From positions 1 through 5,445 of the forward strand of contig JAAXUM010000142.1 of assembly GCA_013336025.1 (NCBI GenBank): a stretch of DNA of 5,445 nt, given 5' to 3'. A model generated the notes under the pieces. The model had not been told where the DNA came from. It ran no database searches and worked only from the letters and a program-made list of their open reading frames with translations. Shown piece after piece: positions 1-5,445 of this stretch. A program made the translations under genes and the position numbers. Each line of letters starts with the position of its first letter. Within the stretch, counting starts at the first letter, position 1. The stretch is from Chlorobiaceae bacterium. Its GTDB lineage: Bacteria > Bacteroidota > Chlorobiia > Chlorobiales > Chlorobiaceae.

Positions 1-1813
1 TAAAACAAAAAAACCACCATTCATCCATCTGGCTTGAGCAGATCCTTACTCCGGCAGACGGGGTGGTACATTCGTCCATAATGATTTCAGAACGTTTTTT
101 TGACATCGGTTCCATCTTATCATCGACTGTTTTTATTGCCATGTCGGTGGTGATGGTATTTGCCATTTTGCTCAGGTCGGCACTTTCTTCACTGGTAAGA
201 TTTTTTTTGATTTTTGGCTCAAAAACCGGCAGGAGAGCAATTCTTTCGTTGATGATCTCAGCGGAAAGATCAACTGAAATGGTTCTTTTGGGAATGTCAA
301 TGGTGATCATATCGCCATTTTTCAACGCTGCAATCGGGCCGTTTTCGGCTGCTTCCGGAGAAACGTGTCCGATACAGGCGCCTCTTGAGCCTCCGGAGAA
401 TCGTCCGTCAGTGATAAGAGCCACTGATTCACCAAGACCGCGACCCATGATTGCGCTTGTCGGCGAGAGCATTTCCGGCATGCCTGGGCCTCCCTTTGGT
501 CCTTCGTAACGGATGACAACAACATCGCCGGCTTTGATGCTGTCTTCCATGATTCCTCTGATGGCATCGTCCTGGCAGTCAAAGACTTTTGCCGGCCCTG
601 TATGCTGCATCATTGACGGGCTTACTGCACCGGTTTTGATAACAGCGCCCTGGGGTGCGAGGTTTCCATAAAGCACGGCAAGACCGCCTGTGGCAGAGTA
701 GGGATTGTCGATGGTGCGAATGACCGTTGTGTCTTTGATGACAGCACCGGCAATGTTTTCGCCAAGGGTTTTCCCTGTTACTGTTGGTACAGACAGGTCG
801 AGAAGCCCGTCTATCTTGCTGAGCTCAAAGAGAATTGCTGAAACTCCGCCTGCACGGTCGACATCTTCAATATGTACGGACATGGTTGCCGGGCTTACCT
901 TGCAGATATACGGTGTTTTTGCAGAAAGGGTGTTGAGTTCCGAGAAATCGAAGTCAAGTTCCGCTTCATTTGCTATGGCCAGAGTGTGCAGAATGGTATT
1001 GGTGCTGCCGCCCATGGCGAAATCAAGAGCGAATGCATTGAGCAGCGCTTTTCTTGAAAGAATGTCGCGAGGTTTGATGTTGCTCCTGACCAGATCGATG
1101 ATTTTTCGCGAAGCTTCCCTCACCAGTTCGTTGCGCCTGGGGTCTGCGGCAAGGATTGTTCCGTTACCGGGCAGCGCAAGACCGAGTGCTTCACTGAGGC
1201 AGTTCATGGAGTTGGCTGTAAACATTCCGGAGCATGATCCGCAACCGGGACAGGCGTTCTCTTCGATCGTCTGGAGTTCGACGTCGCTGATTTCCGATGT
1301 GCTGTGACGCCCGACGGCTTCGAAGACTGAAATGAGGTCTACGGTTTTTCCATCAGGAGTATGGCCTGCCTTCATTGGGCCTCCGGAAACAAAGATGACG
1401 GGAATGTTGACGCGGAGTGCAGCCATCATCATGCCTGGCGTTATCTTGTCGCAATTGGGTATACAGACAATACCGTCGAGCCGGTGTGCCTCAACGACGG
1501 TTTCAACGCTGTCTGCAATGAGTTCGCGGCTTGCAAGCGAATAGCGCATGCCGATGTGACCCATGGCGATGCCGTCGCAGACACCTATGGTATTGAATTC
1601 AAAGGGAATTCCTCCGGCTTTGCGTACCGCATCTTTTGCGATTCTTCCGAGTTCCTGCAGATGGGCATGACCGGGAATCAGTTCATTGTAAGAGTTGCAG
1701 ATGCCGATAAACGGCTTTTTATAGTCTTCAGAAGACGTTATGACTCCGGTTGCTTTCAGAAGGCTGCGATGCGGGGCTTTTTCGAACCCTTTTTTTATGG
1801 TATCGGATCTCAT
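1..1813 (-). CDS. ilvD: Dihydroxy-acid dehydratase IlvD, 3' end beyond window
   Basis: Catalyses dehydration of 2,3-dihydroxy-isovalerate and 2,3-dihydroxy-3-methylvalerate to the 2-oxo acids, the third common step of valine, leucine and isoleucine synthesis, in the cytoplasm. Seen by translating the minus strand from ATG at 1811-1813; the frame is open for 604 codons to the window edge, with no stop. Motifs in order: [10 protein letters not shown] (40-49), VCDGIAMGH (78-86), [13 protein letters not shown] (118-130), [11 protein letters not shown] (188-198), FAMGGSTNT (265-273) and GRFSGGSRG (around Ser473). By family knowledge Cys121 and Cys194 are Fe-S ligands, Asp80, Asp122 and Lys123 hold the Mg site, and Ser473 is the catalytic serine. 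Gly48 stands where [2Fe-2S] enzymes have a third Cys, as in the E. coli type, suggesting an oxygen-labile [4Fe-4S] enzyme. Odd: after FEPKIKK (to residue 537) the usual GYLxxY...SAxxGA ending is absent and an unrelated hydrophilic tail follows. There is no clear Shine-Dalgarno. Function is very sure; the C-terminus is not. Confidence 0.95.
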   Translation of the reverse strand, partial: MRSDTIKKGFEKAPHRSLLKATGVITSSEDYKKPFIGICNSYNELIPGHAHLQELGRIAKDAVRKAGGIPFEFNTIGVCDGIAMGHIGMRYSLASRELIADSVETVVEAHRLDGIVCIPNCDKITPGMMMAALRVNIPVIFVSGGPMKAGHTPDGKTVDLISVFEAVGRHSTSEISDVELQTIEENACPGCGSCSGMFTANSMNCLSEALGLALPGNGTILAADPRRNELVREASRKIIDLVRSNIKPRDILSRKALLNAFALDFAMGGSTNTILHTLAIANEAELDFDFSELNTLSAKTPYICKVSPATMSVHIEDVDRAGGVSAILFELSKIDGLLDLSVPTVTGKTLGENIAGAVIKDTTVIRTIDNPYSATGGLAVLYGNLAPQGAVIKTGAVSPSMMQHTGPAKVFDCQDDAIRGIMEDSIKAGDVVVIRYEGPKGGPGMPEMLSPTSAIMGRGLGESVALITDGRFSGGSRGACIGHVSPEAAENGPIAALKNGDMITIDIPKRTISVDLSAEIINERIALLPVFEPKIKKNLTSEESADLSKMANTITTDMAIKTVDDKMEPMSKKRSEIIMDECTTPSAGVRICSSQMDEWWFFCF

Positions 1814-1835
1814 TGCGTTCAAAAAATAAAATTAG

Positions 1836-1865
1836 AAAAAAAAATCCCGGACTGCCGTTCCCGAA
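1836..1865 (-). terminator. Candidate attenuator terminator in front of ilvD
   Basis: Read on the minus strand, TTCGGG (1865-1860) can pair with TCCGGG (1851-1846) across an 8-base loop, and an A plus nine Ts (1844-1836) follow. The stem is only six pairs and three of them are G-U, so it is weak for an intrinsic terminator; the T-run is the strongest part. It lies 22 bases upstream of the ilvD start and about 57 bases after the stop of the valine-rich reading frame, which is the right place for an attenuator. An upstream CCCCAAG (1908-1902 on the minus strand) can pair, with one mismatch, with CTTCGGG and would compete with the stem. Not tested by folding. Confidence 0.35.
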
Positions 1866-1921
1866 GCCACTGAGATGAATCTGTCTGGAGGATAAAATGG
1901 ACTTGGGGTCGGCGGGTTGCG

Positions 1922-2080
1922 TCAGACGACAGACAGCTCTGCCTTTACCACGACGACAGGGGTAGTAATGCTGATTCTGAACGTATGGATGAGAGGAAAA
2001 TACCTCTTCATATCGAGCAGTACCTGCTGTGCACGAAGAGCAGCGAGAGAGGAAGTGCTGTACAAATGAGCTTCAGACAT
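1922..2080 (-). CDS. Valine-rich leader peptide candidate upstream of ilvD
   Basis: A 52-codon frame reads from ATG at 2080-2078 to TGA at 1924-1922; an internal ATG at 2011-2009 would give 29 residues, a more usual leader size. Near its end it has Thr-Thr-Pro followed by four valine codons GTC GTC GTG GTA (1957-1946), then Lys-Ala-Glu-Leu-Ser-Val-Val and the stop. Ile and Leu codons also occur. It is on the same strand as ilvD, 108 bases upstream. In the 29-codon form six of the residues are Val, like the ilv leaders of enterobacteria that sense charged Val/Ile/Leu tRNA. CTGTCTG (1936-1930), just after the Val codons, is complementary to CAGACAG (1887-1881), so a ribosome stalled on the valines would mask it. 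Shine-Dalgarno matches are poor for both starts (AGAAG 15 bases before the first, AGG 11 bases before the second). It could instead be an unrelated small protein or chance. Leader role is inference. Confidence 0.45.
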   Translation of the reverse strand: MSEAHLYSTSSLAALRAQQVLLDMKRYFPLIHTFRISITTPVVVVKAELSVV

Positions 2081-2134
2081 TGATAAATAAAATTTCTTCT
2101 AAACCTTGGATAATCAAATTCCGAAGTAAGTTAC

Positions 2135-2163
2135 ATTTTATGTTTTATTAAAACAAACGTTAA
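2135..2163 (-). promoter_or_regulatory. ilvD: Candidate promoter for ilvD leader transcript
   Basis: On the minus strand TTAACG (2163-2158) and TAAAAT (2140-2135) are separated by exactly 17 bases, matching 4 of 6 and 5 of 6 positions of the sigma-70 -35 and -10 consensus. Transcription would start near 2128, about 48 bases before the first ATG of the valine-rich leader. The region is so AT-rich that chance matches are expected, so this is only a candidate. Confidence 0.3.
2141..2155. promoter_or_regulatory. Inverted repeat, possible operator
   Basis: TGTTTTATTAAAACA is a perfect 6-base inverted repeat with a 3-base spacer. It fills most of the spacer between the candidate -35 and -10 boxes of the leftward promoter, a position where a bound repressor would block it. 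AT-rich DNA produces such repeats by chance, so the operator role is inference. Confidence 0.25.
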
Positions 2164-2188
2164 AAAATATCGCCTTTACGGTTATATT
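2160..2188 (+). promoter_or_regulatory. Candidate promoter for kinase-tol operon
   Basis: TTAAAA (2160-2165) and TATATT (2183-2188) are 17 bases apart, 4 of 6 and 5 of 6 matches to the sigma-70 consensus. The predicted start near 2195 gives a leader of about 98 bases before the kinase ATG. The -35 overlaps the -35 of the leftward candidate. AT-rich context makes chance likely. Confidence 0.28.
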
Positions 2189-2191
2189 TTT
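2163..2191. promoter_or_regulatory. Long AT dyad over the rightward promoter candidate
   Basis: AAAAATAT (2163-2170) and ATATTTTT (2184-2191) form a perfect 8-base inverted repeat around a 13-base centre that is richer in G and C. It spans the spacer and -10 of the rightward promoter candidate. It may be an operator for a dimeric regulator or a fortuitous AT repeat; no known consensus is recognised. Confidence 0.25.
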
Positions 2192-2221
2192 ATAGTGTTT
2201 TGTATAGTAAGCGAAGTAAAA

Positions 2222-2299
2222 ATGATATTTTTTAATACAGTTCTCTCCGTTTTTTCGGAGGGCTTTTTTGAAAATCAAAAAAAGTCTGAAACATGCTGA
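2222..2299 (+). other. Short upstream reading frame overlapping the kinase start
   Basis: ATG at 2222 opens a 25-codon phenylalanine-rich frame that reads through the hairpin at 2245-2260 and stops with TGA at 2297-2299, seven bases into the kinase gene, in another frame. If translated it would both melt the hairpin and bring ribosomes to the kinase ATG. There is no convincing Shine-Dalgarno (only GAAG, with AAAA before the ATG), so translation is uncertain. Confidence 0.2.
2245..2269 (+). terminator. Hairpin with T-run in the kinase gene leader
   Basis: CTCCG (2245-2249) and CGGAG (2256-2260) pair perfectly around six Ts, and GGC then six Ts (2264-2269) follow. The orientation fits an intrinsic terminator or attenuator for rightward transcription; there is no T-run for the other strand. 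It ends 23 bases before the kinase start, so it would act on the kinase-tol operon's own leader or end a short upstream RNA. The stem is short (5 pairs) and separated from the T-run by three bases, so termination would be partial at best. Confidence 0.4.
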
Positions 2300-3873
2300 A
2301 TCTTCAAGCTGCTTTGTCTCAGGACCTTCCGGCATTTTTCCTGACACTTTCTCTGGTTGCCTTTTTTGTTGTATTGGCGGAACTGTTGACAAGAAAGTTC
2401 AGCGTCAGCACGCTTGTGGTGAGGAAAGTCATCCATCTCGGAATGGGTGTTATCGTGTTTTTTGTACCCGATTATTTCCAGTCGAATTTTTACCCGGTAT
2501 TGGCAGCTCTATTGTTTCTTCTGCTCAATGCCCTTAACCTCTCTTCGGGCTTGTTTCGTTCTCTGCGAGCCGATGAGCGGCAAAGTGATGGAACAGTTGT
2601 CGTGAAAAGTTATGGTTCACTGCTTTTCCCGCTTGTTTTTCTGTTGCTGTCGCTGTTTTTATGGGAATCACATAAATGGATCCTGCAGACCTCAATGCTT
2701 GTTATGGGTGTGGGTGACTCTCTTGCAGCACTGATAGGCAGCTCGGTCGGTAAAAAACATATTGAGCATCTGACGGAAAGTCCGAAAACGGTTGAAGGTT
2801 CACTGACCATGTTTTTTTCGGGTTTTCTGCTTCTTCTTGTCTGTCTTATGATGTTCAGGCCTGAAATGTCTCCCGCACTTGCCGCGAAACCTTTTATAGT
2901 CATTGTGGCACTGGCTCTCCTGCTTGCTCTTGTTGCTGCTGCTGTTGAGGCGCTCCTGTCGAGAGGACTGGACAATTTTTATATTCCGATTGCCGTAGCT
3001 TATGTTCTCTATGTTCTCGATATGAATACATGGATAATTCCTGAAAGCTTCCTGATGGGTGGTTTTTTTGCCTTTCTTCTTGCTCTTTTTTCAATCAAGG
3101 TGAAGTTTCTCGATAACAGTGGTGCAACAGCAACATTTCTGCTTGGCACGACGATTTTCGGAATCGGAGGACTGCAGTGGACAATTCCTCTGCTTACCTT
3201 TTACCTTCTCTCATCGGTACTGTCGAAACTCGGTAAGAAGAGAAAGGCTAAATTTGATCTGGTTTTTGAAAAAGGCTCACAGAGAGATGCCGGTCAGGTC
3301 TATGCCAACGGAGGTATTGCCTGGATACTCATGATTATTTATTCTCTGAACAGTGACCCGGCAGTCTATTTTGCCTATCTTGGCACACTTGCCGCAGTTC
3401 AGGCCGATACGTGGGCTACAGAGATAGGTACCATGTGGCCTGATCCGAAAGCATGGCTGATAACGACATTCAAATCGGTTCCGGTTGGTACCTCCGGAGG
3501 GGTTTCCGTTCCGGGGACATCCGGTGCATTTCTCGGATCGCTGTTCATTTGTGCAAGTGCCATGCTTTATGATGCGCATTGGATCTTTGAGTTCGGTATA
3601 GCGCAGTCTCTTTTGCTTATCGGGTTTTCCGGCCTGCTGGCGAGTCTCGTAGACAGTTTTTTTGGAGCGACGGTGCAGGCTCAGTATTATGATCCGATTC
3701 GTGAAAAAGTTACCGAGAGAACGCATAGTTATGCCGGGGATGGTTCGCTTGTCGAAAACAGGCTGATCAAAGGAGTACCTTTTGTCAATAACGACCTGGT
3801 CAACACCTTTTGTGCCGTTTCGGGTTCTCTGCTTGCCTATGCGGTCATTTCATATCTTAAAATTTTTCAGTAA
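2293..3873 (+). CDS. Fused phytol kinase-like / DUF92 phytyl-phosphate kinase-like membrane protein
   Basis: Predicted polytopic inner-membrane protein of 526 residues that would phosphorylate a prenol (phytol is likely in a phototroph) and then its monophosphate, giving a prenyl diphosphate for chlorophyll or quinone synthesis. N-terminal half, about 15-245: RKVIHLGMG (44-52), GDSLAALIGSSVG (141-153), KTVEGS (165-170) and EA...LDN (219-228), the signature of the dolichol kinase/phytol kinase (SEC59, VTE5) CTP-dependent family. C-terminal half, about 255-526: ADTWATEIG (371-379), SVPVGTSGGVSVPGT (395-409), DSFFGATVQ (454-462) and NNDLVN (499-504), the DUF92/VTE6 family. Hydrophobic segments run throughout. 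The start is the first ATG after an in-frame TGA at 2287; no good Shine-Dalgarno. It stops 23 bases before tolQ, so co-transcription is likely. Domain assignment is strong. The substrate and the order of steps are inferred from plant VTE5 and VTE6; farnesol or another prenol is possible. Confidence 0.85.
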   Translation: MLNLQAALSQDLPAFFLTLSLVAFFVVLAELLTRKFSVSTLVVRKVIHLGMGVIVFFVPDYFQSNFYPVLAALLFLLLNALNLSSGLFRSLRADERQSDGTVVVKSYGSLLFPLVFLLLSLFLWESHKWILQTSMLVMGVGDSLAALIGSSVGKKHIEHLTESPKTVEGSLTMFFSGFLLLLVCLMMFRPEMSPALAAKPFIVIVALALLLALVAAAVEALLSRGLDNFYIPIAVAYVLYVLDMNTWIIPESFLMGGFFAFLLALFSIKVKFLDNSGATATFLLGTTIFGIGGLQWTIPLLTFYLLSSVLSKLGKKRKAKFDLVFEKGSQRDAGQVYANGGIAWILMIIYSLNSDPAVYFAYLGTLAAVQADTWATEIGTMWPDPKAWLITTFKSVPVGTSGGVSVPGTSGAFLGSLFICASAMLYDAHWIFEFGIAQSLLLIGFSGLLASLVDSFFGATVQAQYYDPIREKVTERTHSYAGDGSLVENRLIKGVPFVNNDLVNTFCAVSGSLLAYAVISYLKIFQ

Positions 3874-3896
3874 ACAACCACCATCCGTTTATAGAT

Positions 3897-4574
3897 ATGC
3901 CAGACTCAAGAGTCGGAATTTTTTTCATGCTTTCTGATGCCGGTCCGGCAGTACTTGCCGTTCTCCTTATTCTGCTTGGTTTTTCAGTTGTGTCATGGGC
4001 TATTATTGCGTTCAAGTTCGGATACGTCAACAAGTCAATAAAAGAGTCCGGAGAGTTTCTCGACTGTTTTTTTGAATTGTCCAGTATTGACAAGATTTTT
4101 GCTGAAAGTGAAAAATACAGAAGCAGCTCACTTGCAAGGGTTTTTCGTTCCGCTTATATCGAATATCGAGCCCTGGTTGAACGTAATGGTCAGAATCAGA
4201 TTGAAGAGAGAGTTGCCCGAGCAGTGAAAAGGGAGGTTAATGCCGAGAGCAAACGACTGGTGCATCTTGTCCCTTTCCTTGCAACGGTAGGCAATACCGC
4301 TCCTTTTATAGGGCTTTTTGGAACAGTGTGGGGTATTATGACCTCATTTCAGCAGATAGGATTGACGCAATCAGCCTCTCTTGCATCGGTCGCACCGGGT
4401 ATATCAGAAGCACTGGTGGCAACTGCCGCAGGCCTTGTTGCTGCTATTCCTGCTGTTATTGCCTACAATTATTTCACGCAGCAGATTGCTCTCATCGATC
4501 GTGATCTTGAGGATTTTTCAGGTGAGTTTGTTACAGCATGTATCCGGAACACAGAAAAAGGGTCGGCTTCATGA
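3897..4574 (+). CDS. tolQ: TolQ proton channel protein (MotA/TolQ/ExbB family)
   Basis: Inner-membrane subunit of the Tol-Pal motor, which with TolR uses the proton gradient to energise the TolA-type protein, for outer-membrane constriction and integrity. 225 residues, near the 230 of E. coli TolQ. Membrane segments are at about 17-39, 124-146 and 173-192, with the large cytoplasmic loop between the first two. FLATVGNTAPFIGLFGTVWG (127-146) and EALVATAAGLVAAIPAVIAY (171-190) are almost the TolQ family text, including the conserved Thr residues (143 and 176) lining the channel. TolQ rather than ExbB is preferred because of this text and the following TolR. The start is uncertain: ATG at 3897 or ATG at 3927 (residue 11), neither with a strong Shine-Dalgarno; 3927 would leave a shorter tail before the first membrane segment. 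Its stop overlaps the tolR start. Confidence 0.92.
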   Translation: MPDSRVGIFFMLSDAGPAVLAVLLILLGFSVVSWAIIAFKFGYVNKSIKESGEFLDCFFELSSIDKIFAESEKYRSSSLARVFRSAYIEYRALVERNGQNQIEERVARAVKREVNAESKRLVHLVPFLATVGNTAPFIGLFGTVWGIMTSFQQIGLTQSASLASVAPGISEALVATAAGLVAAIPAVIAYNYFTQQIALIDRDLEDFSGEFVTACIRNTEKGSAS

Positions 4575-4987
4575 TGCATTCAGGAAAAGGAAAGCTCTTG
4601 AGCGAGATTAACGTTACTCCCTTTATTGACGTTATGCTTGTACTCCTGATTATTTTTATGGTAACGGCACCGATGATGACGCATGGCGTGAAAGTCGATA
4701 CACCAGAAACGACGCATGAAAGAATGGACATGGATCCTAAAGCGATTATTATCAGTATTGACAGTTCTGAAAGAGTATTTGTCAATAACTATCAGCTTGA
4801 TGTCTCTGAAGTGCGCGAACGGCTCCCGGTGATTCTTGATGTCAAACAGACCGGCGAGGTCTATCTGAAGGCGGATAAATCACTGTCATACGGTCTGGTT
4901 ATGAATGTCATGGCCCAGATCAGGGAAGCGGGAATAGAAAAAATCGGCATGGTGACCGATCCGGCCCCTCTGCCGGCGCAACGTTAG
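4571..4987 (+). CDS. tolR: TolR/ExbD-family motor subunit
   Basis: Single-span inner-membrane partner of TolQ with a periplasmic domain; together they form the proton-driven stator. 138 residues from the ATG at 4571, close to E. coli TolR (142). The short cytoplasmic tail is followed by LLSEINVTPFIDVMLVLL (9-26), whose Asp20 is the family's proton-carrying aspartate, then IIFMVTAPM and the linker HGVKVDTPETT. The rest has the ExbD/TolR periplasmic fold pattern, ending in VYLKADKSLSYGLVMNVMAQ and an Ile-Gly-Met-Val strand. The start at 4571 is chosen over an in-frame ATG at 4538 inside tolQ: it gives an ATGA overlap (4571-4574) with the tolQ stop and has AAGGG (4558-4562) 8 bases upstream. The overlap indicates translational coupling and balanced stoichiometry with TolQ. 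Confidence 0.92.
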   Translation: MMHSGKGKLLSEINVTPFIDVMLVLLIIFMVTAPMMTHGVKVDTPETTHERMDMDPKAIIISIDSSERVFVNNYQLDVSEVRERLPVILDVKQTGEVYLKADKSLSYGLVMNVMAQIREAGIEKIGMVTDPAPLPAQR

Positions 4988-5002
4988 AAGTGAGTCGCCG
5001 GT

Positions 5003-5445
5003 ATGAAAAAACGCAAGGAATATTCAAAAGAGAAAAAGATGTTTCTGTTGTGGCTTTCCGCAGCGGCCGCAATGCACATTCTTTTGCTATCCGGACTTTT
5101 TTTTCTTGATGTTTTCAATCAGGCTAAACAGCGGGTTCCGAAAATTATCAATGTAAGTCTTGTGTCGCTTCCCGGAGCAGGCTCTTCATCTGCTTCTCAG
5201 GCTGAAGGACCAGGGAGAGCGGAAACTGTTGAAAAAAAAACGGTCGAAACACCGCCTGTTGCCCCCAGACCAGAACCACAGGCAAAACCAAAAGAGAGTG
5301 CGGCAATACCCGCCCCTGGAAAAAAACCGGAGAAGGAGATCTCCGAGGCACCGGCAAAGCCCAAAGCATTACCGGTTGCAAACCCGAAACCTGCTCAGCT
5401 TGACAAAGCGCTTGATCGCCTTAAGCTTGAGGTCAACCGAAAAAC
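5003..5445 (+). CDS. TonB/TolA-family energy-transducing protein, N-terminal part
   Basis: Inner-membrane-anchored periplasmic protein expected to receive force from TolQ-TolR and reach the outer membrane; by position the TolA equivalent. 147 codons are visible; the right edge cuts the gene before its C-terminal domain. A basic tail (MKKRKEYSKEKK) precedes one membrane anchor at about 13-38, then KIINVSLVSLPG (47-58), a segment commonly seen after the anchor in TonB/TolA-like proteins. A Pro-, Lys-, Ala- and Glu-rich stretch (about 65-132) looks like an extended periplasmic linker, and a helix begins at LDKALDRLKLEV. His25 lies in the anchor, but the E. coli TolA/TonB SxxxH spacing is not kept: the nearest Ser is 19. 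The ATG at 5003 is 15 bases after the tolR stop with GTGAG as a weak Shine-Dalgarno. Without the C-terminus TolA and TonB cannot be separated. Confidence 0.85.
   Translation, partial: MKKRKEYSKEKKMFLLWLSAAAAMHILLLSGLFFLDVFNQAKQRVPKIINVSLVSLPGAGSSSASQAEGPGRAETVEKKTVETPPVAPRPEPQAKPKESAAIPAPGKKPEKEISEAPAKPKALPVANPKPAQLDKALDRLKLEVNRK

Larger units (their letters stand above)
1814..2292. other. Divergent intergenic region between ilvD and the kinase operon
   Basis: These 479 bases separate the leftward ilvD from the rightward kinase-tol cluster. The left part (1845-2080) has mixed composition and holds the valine-rich leader candidate and its possible attenuator. The right part (2081-2292) is markedly AT-rich and holds back-to-back promoter candidates, two AT-rich dyads and a hairpin with a T-run. 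CGAAGTAA occurs twice in direct orientation (2122-2129 and 2212-2219). No tRNA, rRNA or recognisable riboswitch was seen. Confidence 0.7.

Noticed and set aside
63..1873. Several plus-strand open frames (63-509, 705-1307, 1361-1873) lying over ilvD
   Set aside because: They are antisense to a clear ilvD, share no recognisable motif and are explained by its codon usage.
1887..1965. Plus-strand GGAGG (1887-1891) five bases before an ATG at 1897, opening a 22-codon frame
   Set aside because: Good ribosome-site shape, but the peptide is short, Arg- and Pro-rich without recognisable features, and runs antisense to the leader candidate; more likely chance.
2138..2392. Minus-strand 84-codon frame over the kinase start
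   Set aside because: It overlaps the start of a well-supported gene and the AT-rich promoter region, and its composition looks non-coding.
3902..3913. GACTCAAGAGTC inverted repeat near the tolQ start
   Set aside because: Only five pairs with a two-base loop and no T-run directly after; lies inside or right beside coding sequence.
5148..5381. Minus-strand 77-codon frame within the TolA/TonB-like gene
   Set aside because: It is the shadow of the Pro/Lys/Glu-rich linker, with no start signal or family motif.

Overview
The window looks like chromosomal DNA of an anaerobic Gram-negative phototroph, most likely a green sulfur bacterium (Chlorobi). Three things point there: the style of the IlvD sequence, a fused phytol-kinase-like plus DUF92 membrane protein (an activity expected in organisms that handle phytol), and a TolQ-TolR-TolA/TonB-like inner-membrane cluster, which implies an outer membrane. 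The lineage is inferred from remembered family resemblance, not from a search.

Layout. On the minus strand, 1-1813 is nearly all of ilvD (dihydroxy-acid dehydratase, branched-chain amino acid synthesis); it runs off the left edge without a stop. Upstream of it, still on the minus strand, is a short reading frame (1922-2080) with four consecutive valine codons near its end. It is followed by a possible stem and nine Ts just before the ilvD start. This is the layout of a branched-chain amino acid attenuator. The 479-base gap 1814-2292 separates ilvD from a rightward gene set. It is AT-rich in its right half and holds back-to-back promoter candidates and two dyads.

On the plus strand, 2293-3873 encodes a 526-residue polytopic membrane protein. 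Its N-terminal half resembles phytol kinase/dolichol kinase (VTE5/SEC59 type) and its C-terminal half is DUF92 (VTE6, phytyl-phosphate kinase type). The two consecutive steps of prenol salvage (phytol to phytyl phosphate to phytyl diphosphate) would thus be in one polypeptide. Then come tolQ (3897-4574), tolR (4571-4987, 4-base overlap) and the N-terminal part of a TonB/TolA-type protein (5003 onward, cut by the right edge). Gaps are 23, -4 and 15 bases, so these four genes probably form one operon. TolQ-TolR form the proton-driven stator motor and the TolA/TonB-like protein transmits the force across the periplasm.

The points most worth checking are the candidate ilv attenuator, the C-terminus of IlvD (the usual family ending is replaced by an unrelated tail of at least 67 residues), the kinase fusion and its position in a tol operon, and a hairpin plus T-run in the kinase gene's leader. 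Nothing here is clearly a new defence or mobile system. I saw no tRNA, rRNA, CRISPR or insertion sequence.
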